DNA from: Gigaspora margarita
Lineage: Eukaryota > Glomeromycota > Glomeromycetes > Diversisporales > Gigasporaceae
Assembly: GCA_009809945.1 (NCBI GenBank)
Contig: WTPW01000870.1
Span: 162,167 to 226,166 of the forward strand
Reading direction: 5' to 3'
Length of the DNA stretch: 64,000 bases
Made by a program: the position numbers and the translations under genes. How positions within the stretch are numbered: the first letter of the stretch is position 1; every line of letters starts with the position of its first letter. Below, one piece after another: positions 23,330 through 35,184 of the stretch. The notes below the pieces were generated by a model, which searched no databases, was not told the origin of the DNA, and was given only the letters and a program-made list of their open reading frames with translations.

Positions 23330-24110
23330 ATTAGCTTCAAACCATATTAATATATATTATTTATTAATTTACAACAAAATTAATTCAAATTAATAAAATT
23401 AATAATATAATAATTAATTTTATAATCAAGTTGTACCATTTTTGTATGCTAATTAAAAATTAAGCTTTTCTTATACTGCACTTATTCACTTGTAGTTTAA
23501 CCTATAGTGAATAATTTATATCTAACTTTTAATAATAAATAAGTAGATTATAAATAAATAAATTATGCTCTAATAGTTTAATATAAAGATAAAATAATTT
23601 TTAATAAAGAATTCTTTTATTAATAGAATAATAACTTATTTGAAAATAAATTCTATACTTACAATTCACACACTAAGTTCATGCTTATCTATTAATAATT
23701 TTTTAAACTAGTATATAATTCTTTGTATTTTTTCAACATATTACAAAGTATTATACAATTTAATTTCTAATAATTTTGTTAAAACTTCAAGTGATTTTTA
23801 TATTTGCTTAGAGTAAAACAAGCCTTTCTATAATATTTTACTAATCCTACTATTAGTTAATGCAATAAATTAGAATCCAATTACTTTGTTATTTAACTAT
23901 TAAAACTTTGTACTAACTTTACTTGCTTAATATTAGCATATCATTTGACCCAAATCATCTATATATAAGTCTATACAACAATGATACTTTTAATATAAAA
24001 AGAACACTGCATGGCTAATGAATATTTTATTTTAAAAATCTTTAAAGGCTATTTTCTTAAATATTTATTTGTTAACCATATTGTAAACTTAAACATATAT
24101 GCTATTATAG
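23330..24110. other. AT-rich non-coding stretch
   Basis: No gene or structured repeat recognised. Confidence 0.45.
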
Positions 24111-24112
24111 TA

Positions 24113-24369
24113 TATATATGGAGGATATCAATAGAAAAGGAACAAATCATTTTTATTAACTTTTTTTAAAATTTTAAATTAAAATATATTGGCAACTACC
24201 AAATCAAATTTAATAAATTTTTTTGTTTTAATTCTATAACTATGAAAAATTAAAATAAAAAAATTTTGATTAAATTTGGTTAAGTAGCTGTTAAGTTATT
24301 TTAACTTAAAGTTAAAAAAAACTTTACTTAGAAAAGATTTGTTTCTTTTCTATTGATGTCCCCATATAT
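24113..24369. mobile_element. Foldback MITE, family F1, copy 2
   Basis: Same arms as 5893-6142 (CAATAGAAAAGGAACAAATC against GATTTGTTTCTTTTCTATTG, TTTACTTAGAAAA near the right end), with the shared ATTTTAAT-type hairpin at the dyad. More diverged than copy 1. Confidence 0.75.
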
Positions 24370-24599
24370 GTACAGAATTTGTCATAATCAAATTACATTA
24401 TTAAATTGATAAGCTTTTATATTATTTATTGTTCTCATTAGTAAATCTAGAACATAAAAATTTTATAAATGTTCTCTTTGAGGACATTTCAAGAGGATAA
24501 AATATTCATAAATAAGAGAACCTTTTTTTAAATATTAATGTTCTTAAAAATACTCAAATGTTCATTAAGAACTATGAGAACATTGAATTTTAAACACTG

Positions 24600-24890
24600 G
24601 TTGTGGTATCTCTATAATGATTTTATGATATTTGTGGCATTTATACTAATTGAATAGTATTATTATAGCATTGTGTAGTGTTTTTACAGCATTTGTATAG
24701 TCTCTACGGCATTTGTAATGCTTTATGGCATTTGTGGTATCTCTGCTAATTGTGGTATTTTTATAGTTTGTGTAGTAGTCTTTATTATGTTTATAGTAGT
24801 CTATAGCATTTGAGTAGTATTTTATGGCATATATTTTTTGGTATTTGTATAGTATCTCCAAGGTGTTTTTGTAGTATCTCTTGTAATATG
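24600..24890. repeat. Degenerate short tandem repeat (GGCATTTGT / GTAGTATTT words)
   Basis: Roughly 18-20-bp units containing GCATTTGT, TAGTAT and GGTATCTCT recur through ~290 bp. The Tyr/Asn/Lys-rich 100-codon minus-strand ORF over it reflects the repeat, not a gene. Confidence 0.6.
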
Positions 24891-25419
24891 TTTTTGTAGT
24901 TTTTTTTAATAAAAATATATATTTTTGTAAAATTTTATAATTGACCAATATTTATAAAAATATAATTAACCAAATTATGCACAGAATTTATAATTTTAAA
25001 AATCTTCACAGCTCTGCAATATAGGATTTTGCATACTTAGAGATCTTTGCAAAAAATTTCTTCAACGATCACTAGCTGGATCACTAATTTATTTGTTTTA
25101 GCAACCTGCATAGGGCTGCATTAAAAAAACTTCCCAAATGTGTTCGAATCTTAATACGCAAGTTTATATATATGAGAATTTTTTTAAAAAAATAATACAC
25201 TACTCTAAAAAATTATAATTTTATATATTGCCATAGCTTATATAAAATTTTATACTATAATTAAGGTTAGAATTTTATTTGCATATTTTTTTTAATTTTT
25301 TTATTGTAAGGTATAAATTTTGCATACAGATCTTATAAAAAAGTCTTGCATATAGCAATTAATAAAAATTTTAAAAGTCACCTTACCTATCTATGTATTG
25401 TTCAGAATTCTTATTTACC

Positions 25420-26880
25420 TGTAGCAAAGTAGTTTTACATAAATACCCATTCCTTGTCTAGTATATTAATTGATAAAGCAATGCCCTAATATAGCTAGAG
25501 TAGAGTACAACATCCTATAAATCACTATAGATTAGCTAGATCTTGCATCTATATGTTTAAAATAACTACTATATTGGTTTTTTTTTATATTTAACAAAAA
25601 CATTTTTTTTATGTTAATATTCTTCACAAATTTTAGTATATAAAACTTTTAACTAATAAAAATGCACTTATTCTTTATTTAATTACAAAATAACTACCTT
25701 ATTAACCATTAGTGATCAGGGCAAATTTGAAACTACATATTAAAAATAATGTAAATTAGTATTTTTATTGTGTGCTTATAAAAAATTTTATATTTAATTG
25801 ATAAACCGTGAGTCAACCAGAGAAAATGATCTGCAATTACTAAGTAAATGTGACGCAATTTACTTAACAAAAACCCCGATTTGTAAATGTGCAGATTTTT
25901 TAGAATGATTTGCAAATATGTTACATAAAATTTTATTCTCTTTCATATTATTAGTTATTGATATTAATATTCGTAACTTTAAATGATTCAATAACCTGTC
26001 ATGATTTATAATTTTGAACCAACTATTACTAACTACCCACCCTGTCACATTTCGTAATTCCAAACCCAACAAATACTACTACAATTCCAAATCAAACTAC
26101 TGCTAATTCTGGGTTGCCAAACACATCTGTAAACTTAAATTACCCTACTCCCAGGAAATAAAAGCTGCTTAACAGGTAGGTTAAATCTTAATTACTGATT
26201 TAGTAAATGGGTTGTTACTGAAGTACTAGATTATAATAAAATATATAACCTACTTCTAGAGTGCTTTGAAGCAGGTTATATGTTTTATTATATTCTAAAT
26301 GCTTTATTAACAATGCTAGTAAAGTAGTTAACGCGTCATATGCAATTGATGTTTAACATTTTCAACATTCACTAACAATGTTTTTTTTTTTTAGAAAAAT
26401 AATTCAATGTCCACTGCATGAATAATTTTTAGGTTGCTCTTTATATAAATACATTTTTTAAATTGATCTAGTCAAGAAATGAATATTTATTNATTCAACT
26501 TTAATATCCAAATAAAATATCACTCTNGAGGTTTATCACAGAANCTTACATATNTAAAAATTTAAAAAATTTTAAAACAAATAAAATTTATTTACATATC
26601 TAACACCAAATATTAGTGGCTACCTATATATTCTATTCAATAAGGCGATATTTGAACAAACTAATTCTATAATTGGGTAAATTACTATTGCTAAACATTT
26701 CGACTAACTAGTACCCTAATACTATACAACTATAAGGGAAGCACGCATATATTATCAGAAAATATACAGTGTGCAATATGTTATCTAAAAAAAAATAAAA
26801 ATAAATAAAGTTATTTCATGTTTTTAAAAAACATTTGCACAATAAATGAACCACTATTANGNAGTCTAACTGATGCTTTA
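25420..26880. other. Non-coding stretch with scattered ambiguous bases
   Basis: Short minus-strand ORFs at 25733-26072 show no recognisable domain. 26225-26300 contains a palindrome (ATAAAATATATAACCTACTT against AAGCAGGTTATATGTTTTAT). Single N bases at 26492-26874 suggest unresolved polymorphism or low coverage. Confidence 0.45.
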
Positions 26881-26883
26881 NAT

Positions 26884-27044
26884 TTGTTTTTATAAATTTT
26901 GGGACATCTGGCAAAAAATTGACTGACCAAATATTTTTCAATTCAATAAGTTTTGATTCAGCAGTAATCCTTAAAACTTATTGAATAGAAAATATTCGGT
27001 CGGTCAATTTTTTTTCAAATGTCCCAGGATTTATGAAAACAGCT
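26884..27044. mobile_element. Foldback MITE, ~160 bp
   Basis: GGGACATCTGGCAAAAAATT, GACTGACCAAATATTTT and CAATAAGTTTT on the left pair with their complements on the right (AAAACTTATTGAATAG, GTCGGTCAATTTTTTTTC, AATGTCCCAGG). Confidence 0.8.
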
Positions 27045-27099
27045 ACAAAATGATTCTATTGTGCCAAACCAGACCCAACTTTAGATTATGTCTGAGTTT

Positions 27100-27984
27100 G
27101 CAAACATGTTTGGGTTTAGTGCCAACATTACATATTCTGTTAGTTTCTTTTATTTCTGCAGAATTTTGATAATATCTGAATATCTAATGTTTGTTCTTTT
27201 CAACTCCAATTCCAATTTGATAACAATATCAAACATCATATATTCCGTTTGCATTACATTTCTGCAGAATAGTAATAATTAGAGATGAGCGATTGTTAAT
27301 ATGTATTATTACTTATTATTAAAAAAATATTACCCGTAAAAATGCATAAGGATAAAAAAAATAATATCTATTACTTACTTATTACCTTGCCCATTTTTTG
27401 TAATTATACATAAAAAAATTCATCCTTTTCAACTCCAATTCCATTTCGATAGCAATATCCAACATCATATTTTGCTAGCGTTTCCTATCTCTGCAGATTT
27501 AAGATAATAAATGAATTCCATATTTTTGCCTTTTAACTTTGTATTCAATCTTATGTTTACCCTTTTCAACTCCAATTTCATTTAGATAGCAAGATCCAAC
27601 ATCGTATATTCCCTATATGTTCGCCTTATCAGCTCCAATTCCAATTCGACAGCAATATCTAATATCATATATTCTGCTAGCACTTCCTATCTCTGCAGAT
27701 TTGTGCTAATAAGTGATCTAATTATGTTCGTTCTTTTCAACTCCAATTCCGTTACCATTTCTCATCTCTGTAGATTTCTTTGATACAAATTTCATCATGT
27801 AGTTAGATGAAACGGTTTCAAAAATAATGAAAGACGAAACCAAACCTATTAATAAACGAAAGTAACGAAGCTTCAGTAAAACATGAGATACTTGACAAAA
27901 ATCGAAACACTTAACGAAATACAAAATCCCTGTCAAAGGCGAAATCTGAACAGTTCTCTGTAAAATACCTATGCTTGGTTCCAT
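27100..27984 (-). pseudogene. Decayed Sel1-repeat gene, second locus
   Basis: Minus-strand Sel1 motifs recur: GNGIGVEKNEHN near 27720-27760, YDIRYCCRIGIGADKAN near 27630-27670, YDVGSCYLNEIGVEKGKHK near 27550-27610, a DVGYCYRNGIGVEKDE-like unit near 27420-27480, and another near 27190-27240. Stops and frameshifts separate them. A ~130-bp AT-rich segment (27285-27415) interrupts the array. An 88-codon ORF (27718-27984) joins the first unit to an upstream sequence I do not recognise. Clearly non-functional. Confidence 0.75.
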
Positions 27985-29166
27985 AAATTACGCTTAGAGA
28001 GTGTTGACTGCACAACGGATGAATTAAATCTACATAACGTGCCGTAATGAGTGATTGAAATGGATTTACCGACTAAATGAAATAAAACAAAGTAAATACT
28101 AATACAAAACCCTAGCTTTAACGTGAGGCAGACCAGCTATAAAATATTTTTTTAGGTAACGATCAAATTTTCATGTATTTAGTAGATCTCAAATACCAAT
28201 AAATATAGTTTAATAGTTACCTATATCTTACGATTTTGCTTCTGATATTATTTTTGTTACCTATGCCTTCAAAACTTCAATTCGGCTTGCTTTTCTTCTA
28301 AACTTAACGAGTTTCACAAAAATAAAAAATATATACAAATTTAGTTATAAGGTAAGCTAAAAATGAAGTATATTTAAATTTCTTGTCAAATCCACTAGAT
28401 TTAATTATTCAAACTATTACTTAGTAAATGCCGTGTGCTTACAAAGTAAAGTCTACCAAAAAAAAATAATAGTATTTGTCAACCTTATAATCGAGAACTC
28501 ACGGTATTATTCTATGATTTGTGCTACTTTAATATGAAATTTAATAAAAAATTTATTGACTTTACTTATAACCTGAAAACTTTAATACGGGCTTTGACTA
28601 TATGTAATCTGCATCACATTACCATATAAGAAATTCTCTGATTGACTGGCGGATCATCAATTAACAACTTTTGCAAGTCTTTAACATATAGTAATCTATT
28701 CTAGAAAATTCTTTAATGCTTTATTGATCAAAAACTAAATTTGGAGATCAGCTAAAGCGGAGTGAGTTTTGATGATCTACATGTTAAGTAATATAACAAT
28801 TGATCATGTGAATGATTATTGAGTATCGATCATATACATAGCTTAACCAATTATAAACAGAGCAAGTTTTAATTATGAGTCACATAATTACAAATTACAG
28901 ATATTATATTATAATTTTTTTCTTTTTGTAATAGTTTTTTTTGGAATAAATACAAGCAAATAAGTCTTGGCAAAGGATTATTTTTTTTAAAAAACAATAA
29001 AAGTTTTTTTAAAGCAAGTAAAAAAGGGATTTTACCAACTTTTTATGGTCTTTTTTTGAAAAATTTTTTTGAACATTGTTTTTTTTTTTTTGAAAATTTT
29101 TTTTTCATGAACTAGAGTTATGAACAAAGAGAACATTCATTTAACAAACAATTTGGACTCTCATAT
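27985..29166. other. Non-coding stretch with one dispersed ~85-bp repeat
   Basis: No gene. 28745-28830 (AGCTAAAGCGGAGTGAG, then GTTTTGATGATCTACATGTT and AACAATTGATCATGTG) is the inverted match of 45070-45155. 28960-29105 is homopolymer-rich. Confidence 0.5.
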
Positions 29167-29174
29167 TACAGAAA

Positions 29175-29470
29175 AGGACCCTGAACATCTCTTATATAGG
29201 TCATAACTGAATTTTGGCCAATTTTGGCCTAATTAGCTAAAAATGACAAAATCTATTTACTTTAATAACTTCTAATCCAGTAATTAGAATTGAATAAACT
29301 TTTTTTTTTAGATGCGTCTTACTGAGAGCTCCATTTTTTTAAAAAATTTCATTCAAATTGAACTACTGGATGCCAAGATAATTGCTAAACCTGTTTTTTG
29401 CTTCTCAAATTTTAGGTGTTTTCGATAAAAAATTTTAAGTATAATCTCTATACTAGATGTTTGGGGTCCT
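29175..29470. mobile_element. MITE family H1, copy 2, with 8-bp target duplication
   Basis: The 296-bp element runs AGGACCCTGAACATCT to GTTTGGGGTCCT, with TACAGAAA exactly on both sides (29167-29174 and 29471-29478). The interior aligns with the copies at 8423 and 31694 (GGATGCCAAGATAATTGC, AGATGCGTCTTACTGAGAGC). Confidence 0.9.
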
Positions 29471-30767
29471 TACAGAAATACTTTCCCTTTTTTTTAATAT
29501 TCAAGATTTTTTTGAAGTGCTAGATAAAGAATTCAATGGCAATCTGTAACCTTTGGTCACAAACATATAGATACAATTTAGTCAAATAAACTTCAGAATA
29601 GTAACTCATAGAAAATTTATGTTTGTTGTTTATAAAACATAAAGAATCAAGTACTTGGCAAGAAGCTGTTCCAGATAATAAATGAAGAAAAACTCATATT
29701 TGACCAGCTAGGTTTTGCAAAGCAAAAATTAAAATAACATGGTCTTTTTCTTTTAGGATGGTTTGAGTTGAATAACTTAAAAATTTACTAGACCATTCGC
29801 ATATACTTGATAAGAGTAATATGCTCAAATATTCAAATACTATTCAGATTTTGGTTACAAATGAAGCTATTAAAATTATGCACCTGCTGTAATCACTAGC
29901 ACAGTAAAAAAATATGCAAAAAAGAGTTAAGTTTAGGCAATGGTGTTGAATACTTAAATCAAAAAGAGATTGCAAATATAAAATATAGAATTCAAGGACC
30001 AATAATGCCCATTTAGTAGGTAATAAAAAGCTTGAAATAGGTATAACTAAGACTTTATCATATTTAAAAAGTCAGAGATATCATGCAAAACATTATCAAT
30101 TGTTCAAAAATCTGCAGACAAACAGGTAAAATACACAAATAGTATAGTATTTGTGCATCCTAGACAAATAGAAAAACTTAAATGATATGGGTAGCTTACA
30201 TTAATAGACTCAATACACAAAATGAATAAGCATGACTGCAACCTTTTTACTTTATATGTTCATAACAATCACAGATATTGGAATGGTGGATTTTATTTTT
30301 TTGTATATGCTAAAGATAGTACAACTATCATGAAAGCACTACAATTAATTCAAAATAAATGTCACTACTGGTCTCTTTGCTATATTCTGATTGACCAAAA
30401 CAGCACAGAAGTTAATAGTATAAAGAAAGCTTTCCCTGGTAATAGTGTTATTAAACAACAGTATGAGATTTTGCTATGGATTGTTTATTTGTTGTGCATG
30501 TGGATGTCAAAAATCTATAAAAATAAGATGCAAAAAATTATGATTGAAGTTATAAATAAAAAAATGAAAGTAGGATATAAAAAACTCATTTGAAGAGGCT
30601 ATAAATACTTGTTCAGTTCTTGCTATTTGTAAGTATATTTAATGAAATTATATTAAAAACACACACCAATGGGCCCTTTGGGCATGGCAATATTCTTCAC
30701 TTTTACTTCAAGTTGCATCTACTAATGCACTGGAGTCATTTTACAGCAAATTAAAAATGACAATGTC

Positions 30768-31228
30768 AGGACCCCGAAATATACTTAAATAGGTCAGGTA
30801 CCATAAATTTCAGAGCAAAGTACCCGGGTATGTTACATTCTACGTAACAACAAACCTTGATTTATACCTCGGGTATATTGGGCGGAACAGGGTATATTAC
30901 ATGGGGGTATTTTGTAAGGAGCGTATATTAGCCCATAAGTAAAAAAAAATTATGATTAGTAAATCGGCCTTTGATTTGTACCGGGTCTCTTACAAAACAC
31001 CACAACAAATAGCCTTGAATATACCCAGTACAAATCAAGGGGGGTACCGATCAAGGGGGTACTTTGCTCTGAAATTTACGGTATTAGTTTGCTTATTTTG
31101 GGGTGTTTTATGCAAATCTTTTCTATTTTTAGTAATTTTTGCTTATTTTTGAGATTTTTTCTGCAGATCTTTTTATTTTTAGTAATTTTATAATTAACCT
31201 TACCTATCTATATATATTTCGGGGTTCT
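30768..31228. mobile_element. MITE family G1, copy 2, carrying a nested MITE
   Basis: Ends AGGACCCCGAAATATACTTA and the complement of AGAACCCCGAAATATATATA. Flanks ACAATGTC (30760-30767) and ACAATATC (31229-31236), an 8-bp duplication with one mismatch. It interrupts the MULE pseudogene reading. Without the nested 281-bp insert it would be ~180 bp, the same size as the copy at 14827, and it has the same internal tandem duplication. Confidence 0.9.
30801..31081. mobile_element. TA-flanked MITE nested in G1 copy 2
   Basis: 25-bp ends pair with one mismatch (CCATAAATTTCAGAGCAAAG at left, CTTTGCTCTGAAATTTACGG at right), flanked by TA at 30799-30800 and 31082-31083. The interior is GC-richer, with repeated GGGTATATT and GATTTGTAC words. 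The TA duplication is consistent with Tc1/mariner mobilisation. The ORF starting at 30952 is incidental. Confidence 0.85.
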
Positions 31229-31693
31229 ACAATATCTTATTTATATGGGTTAATCAGTACAGCTTATAAAGTTGTTGCTCTTTGTACAAAAAAAATTGTA
31301 GCTGAAAGTGCTGCTTTGATTTCTGTACAAAAAAAGTATCAGTCTGTGGTATTAATAATAACATCGTCAATGAGATTTATAAATTCCCTTATTTATGCAA
31401 TTAATGCTTGTAAAAGAAGCTTGTGAAGTTTTAGATAGGTTGTCAAAGGGTAAAGGTTCTCCTGGGCTTACTTCACTAGATTTGTTGTTGTTTATTCCAA
31501 AGTCAATATATGTTACTATACAAACATATATTCCACGAGCATATCTATGGTACTAACTGATTATTAACTACTGAAGCTTAGAAATTATATTGAGAAAAGT
31601 GGCTTTGAAGTGTATGAATGTTATGAGTTGGTAACTATCAAAATTATCAGAACATAGTGAAGAGTAAAAAAAAGCTAAAAATAGCAACATGCT

Positions 31694-31985
31694 AGGACCC
31701 AGACATCTCTTATATAGTTATAACTGGATTTTGGCCAATTTTGATCTAATTTGCTAAAAATAAAAAATCTATTTACTTTAATAACTTCTAACCCAGTGAT
31801 CAGAATTGAATTAACTCTTTTTTGTTAGATGCGCTTCACTGGGAGCTTCATTTTAAAAAAAGTTCATTCAAATTAACTACTGAATGCTAAGATAATTGCC
31901 AAAACCTGTTTTTTGCTTTTCAAATTTTAGATGTTTTTGCTGAAAAATCTCAAGTATGACCTCTATACTAGATATCTGGGGTCCT
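31694..31985. mobile_element. MITE family H1, copy 3
   Basis: 292 bp, AGGACCCAGACATCT to AGATATCTGGGGTCCT. Flanks AACATGCT (31686-31693) and GACATGCT (31986-31993), an 8-bp duplication with one mismatch. It sits in the tail of the MULE pseudogene. Confidence 0.9.
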
Positions 31986-32129
31986 GACATGCTATTAATA
32001 AACTAACTGAAAATTGCATAGCAAATATTGGAATATTGAAGAAAAAGGTACTTTACAGAAACTCTGTGTTTTGCAACAAAGCTGTTACAAAGTTGTTACG
32101 AATTAGTTACTTAATCTTCATAATATTGT

Positions 32130-33560
32130 TACAGTTTATTTTGTTAATATACAGATAAAATCTTATTTTGATATTATATCTAAATCATGNCAAAATCGTA
32201 TAGAAATNGTAAATATACAATTATAATATCTTCANGCAAATTGATAAGAAATTGTGATGGTATCAATTTAATATCGTTAAAATTTTGCTACAAATTATAA
32301 CAAGTTTAGTATTAAAGTTATTTTTTTATTTTTTTANAATACCAGAATTATATCNTAAAAAAATCAAAATTATTTTATCACAATATTATTACGAAGTCTT
32401 NACAACTTAGAATAAATGTAAGTGCTACAGAATGAGAATTTAAGTTTTCACTATAGCGAATTTAGTGTAGATAAATATAGTAGTATTATGTAACATACAT
32501 ACNTATCAAAACATTATAAATTAGTTATATAATACAACTTTTCTGGTACTAAATTCGCTATAGTCAAAACTCACAATTACTTACAGATTTCAGATTAAAT
32601 GATAAAGAAGTAGCTGAGACNCATTGATGACCTATTTTGTACTTACTGTATGCACCAAACGATCATCAATAGATTTGGATTCGCTCTATATTCAATAACA
32701 ATAAGCACTTGCATTCGAAGTCGAACATTTTATTTTAGGCTAACTTACTGTACCTTATTATGATTAGCTTGTTCAGGCGATTCCTTTTTTTATTTTATTT
32801 ATTACTTGTTCACACCTGTTCTTGAATCGTTAGTTTATTTTTAGTCGTGTGCAGTGGTCATGTCAAATTTCAGGAAGAGTACTCATGTTATTATAGTGAC
32901 TTGTGAGTAGTTAGTTGTTTATTATATTAAAATATTAAAAACATTTTTTTATTTTTATCGCCAAATCAATTTTAGGCTATAACGTTGGCAAATGAGCTTG
33001 ACCATTTAAAATACTTGGACTAAATTTTTCTTCTGTATCCTTATTTTAGCAATCCCAATTCTAATTCATACTTAATGTAATCATAGTTTGCTTGTTTCAT
33101 AAAATACGCTATTCCTCATAAAATATCATTATATTTTCTTCTATGGGTTCATTTAACTTACTGAATAAGAAAGAGGCTACCCCATTATAGGTGGCTAAGT
33201 GAATTCGTACACATAAGTTCTGATTTAAAGAAATGACTAAATTAATATTTTTACTTAGTTGGGCCTGTTCACAAAGCTTACTCAAACCTTACTAAAAAAA
33301 ATAGCAGGTTAAAAGCGCAAGCTCTAACTGGGTCAAAGCACGCAAATTTCTTATCACCCATTCTTCAAATAACAAAAATTATGTAAATAACATTTGAAAA
33401 ACTTTAGAAAGTATCAGATAATATAGATTTTTAAATTAATAGAAGCAGTTATTTTTAAATAATACGAGATATTTGACTTAGATTAGACATATTCGAGTAC
33501 TGTTGCTAGTGTAAAATAAGTGTACTATGAAATAAAGCAATTGCTTAATATATATATAAA
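32130..33560. other. Non-coding stretch with ambiguous bases
   Basis: No gene. Several single N between 32190 and 32640. Contains the small MITE at 32443-32571. The terminal repeats expected for the transposase pair to the right were looked for here and not found. Confidence 0.45.
32443..32571. mobile_element. Small MITE, 129 bp, 24-bp inverted repeats
   Basis: AGTTTTCACTATAGCGAATT at left and AATTCGCTATAGTCAAAACT at right match with one mismatch over 24 bp. The CTATAGCGAATTTAGT style resembles pogo/Tigger-like termini as I remember them. No clean TA duplication is seen. Confidence 0.8.
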
Positions 33561-33564
33561 ATTA

Positions 33565-35184
33565 TTAAAGAAAAATATTGTGAAATAAGTGTGAAATAAA
33601 GCAAATGAACTTAGAAGTAAACAAGTTATAAACGTAAATTGCTTGCAAAGTTTTTTCATTTTGCGAGGGTACTGTGATGTCCTTTGTTAATTTATCCAAG
33701 GGTTTCATCTTTTCAATATTTCTTGATGAATAATTAATAGCGAATGCTTGCTGGATAAATTTACATAAGTGACGCATAGAATTTTGTGCCTTTAGTTCAT
33801 CGATATTAGTGGCATTTAACCACTGACTCAGCACATGCGCGGTTGCAGATTCATCTACAAAAGCTAAAATTTCTTCTTTTTGCAAATGGCCTATGATAGA
33901 TCTGTAATAAAATATTTGAATCTATAATGAATTAAAAAATATTATTAAATAGAAATATAATACTAAAATAACCTTGTCTCCTTAAAATCGCTAACCAGAT
34001 CCATAACGTTATTGACTAAGCTGTTTCTAAAGTCACCAAAGTGTCTATTTGCTATATGAAAATATTCAACACCTTCAGTGGAATTGAGCTCACACCTAAA
34101 AATTTTTAGTACCAACTCCTCAAATGCGCCTTTCCTAGGATTTCGAACACGAAGAAAGAGATATTTAAGTTCTTCTAAAAAATCACGATTAGCCTGTATC
34201 TTATCCCCTTGGTTTTGCAATGTAGTTGATGATCCAGGAGAAGTAAAAGGTATAAATTGTGATCCCTCTAAAACAGACGCTTGCATTGATAAATGCATAT
34301 TATTTGCTAGTGCAGAATGCTGGGATTCTTGCACAACCACGAACAGAGCTGGTAAATCGACACTTTATCAAAAGGTGAAGGAACAACTTCATTAATTGTG
34401 TCAGAATGAAAGATCGAAGTAGTCGTCTGTCTTGAATTCAAAGTTTTATTGAATGAATTATAGTTAAATTGATTATTGGTTCTTGAATCTGAACCTTTAC
34501 TGGTTTTGTCCTCGAAATTCCATTTGAAAAATTAAATTCATTTCTTGGTTCTAGCTCTGATATTGAGTTATAATAGATCGGACTATTTTCTCTTGAATTA
34601 GGCATTGTCACTAGTCTTGAAGGCAATGTTCTATTTGAAGAAATAATTTNTTTTTGAATTCGATTATTAGTCCTTGATTCAAGCATTAATGTATTTTGAT
34701 TATTGGATCCTGTTTCTGGAGTTGACATTGGTCTCGAAAGTGAACTTTGATCTGCGAGTTCATCAACTTTGTTAAAAGCATCATCATCATCATTAAAAAT
34801 ATCAAGAAGATCAATATCATTAGAATCGTCAAGAATATCATTATCATTAGAAATATCATTAAGAGCAGTATCATTGTCATTTAAAAGATTATTAATTATT
34901 TGTGATGATTGAGACATAGTTGTTTCGTGCTTCTTCTTGCGTCCTCTTTTACTTTTACTTTGTGTATTGTTATCATAGTCATTTAAAGACGAAACAACTA
35001 ATTCTTGCCGCTTGTGACCTTTTTTAATGCCCGCATTTTTACTTTGTGGGATAATAATATCATCTAATGGATCATTAGGGTCATCTGTTGAAGCAACAAC
35101 TTCTTTTCTTTCGCAGCCCCTTTTATTTGAGTTAGTCGTGCTTAATTTTTCATTTGCACGCTTCTTTGCATTTCTAGAGCTCAT
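33565..35184 (-). pseudogene. Uncharacterised acidic/basic protein gene, probably broken; divergent partner of the transposase
   Basis: Reads from ATG at 35184. The N-terminal ~80 residues are Lys/Arg-rich (KKRANEKLSTTNSNKRGCER, KRGRKKKHE: likely nuclear localisation). An Asp/Asn-rich stretch follows (NDNDILDDSNDIDLLDIFND), then a Ser/Asn-rich linker. The frame shifts near 34450-34500 and again near 34345, where VVQESQHSALANNMHLSMQA resumes, continuing to LVSDFKETR. A GT-AG intron of 71 bp (33902-33972) joins this cleanly to SIIGHLQKEEILAFVDESAT and SMRHLCKFIQQAFAINYSSR, ending by 33565. The globular C-terminal half is unknown to me; in spacing and orientation it resembles the second gene of a two-gene transposon. 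One N lies in the coding part. Confidence 0.55.

Larger units (their letters stand above)
20133..25411. mobile_element. Candidate 5.28-kb DNA transposon with G1-type ends
   Basis: The left end AGGATCCTGAAATATACATA and the complement of the right end AGAATTCTGAACAATACATA match at 26 of 31 positions. The 8-bp word TATTTACC occurs immediately outside both ends (20125-20132 and 25412-25419). The ends are homologous to the 181-bp MITE at 14827. Subterminal TTTGCATATTTTT words recur near both ends. No transposase is recognisable; 394 bp are missing as N, and a SINE (22361-23317) and a foldback MITE (24113-24369) are inserted inside. It may be a degraded full-length parent or a MITE grown by insertions. 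Confidence 0.7.
29640..32110 (+). pseudogene. MULE-type transposase pseudogene, split by MITEs
   Basis: Reads as a decayed Mutator-like transposase. It would cut and paste the parent element in the nucleus through a DDE-type catalytic domain. The longest open part, 30222-30593 (123 codons), carries LFTLYVHNNHRYWNGGFYFF, then YILIDQNSTEVNSIKKAFPG, which resembles the MULE D..E/A-K-AFPG segment, and WMSKIYKNKM. The reading continues as WALWAWQYSSLLLQVASTNA then LESFYSKLK just before a MITE (30768-31228). It resumes in STAYKVVALCTKKIVAESAA and in LDRLSKGKGSPGLTSLDLLL-like codons near 31430-31490. A second MITE sits at 31694-31985. Many stops and shifts; family call by recognition only. Confidence 0.7.

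Noticed and set aside
24646..24948. 100-codon Tyr/Asn/Lys-rich minus-strand ORF
   Set aside because: Generated by a degenerate 18-20-bp tandem repeat.
30952..31426. ORFs of 66 and 95 codons
   Set aside because: The first lies in a nested MITE; the second runs from MITE DNA into the MULE pseudogene, so only its last part is meaningful and is included there.
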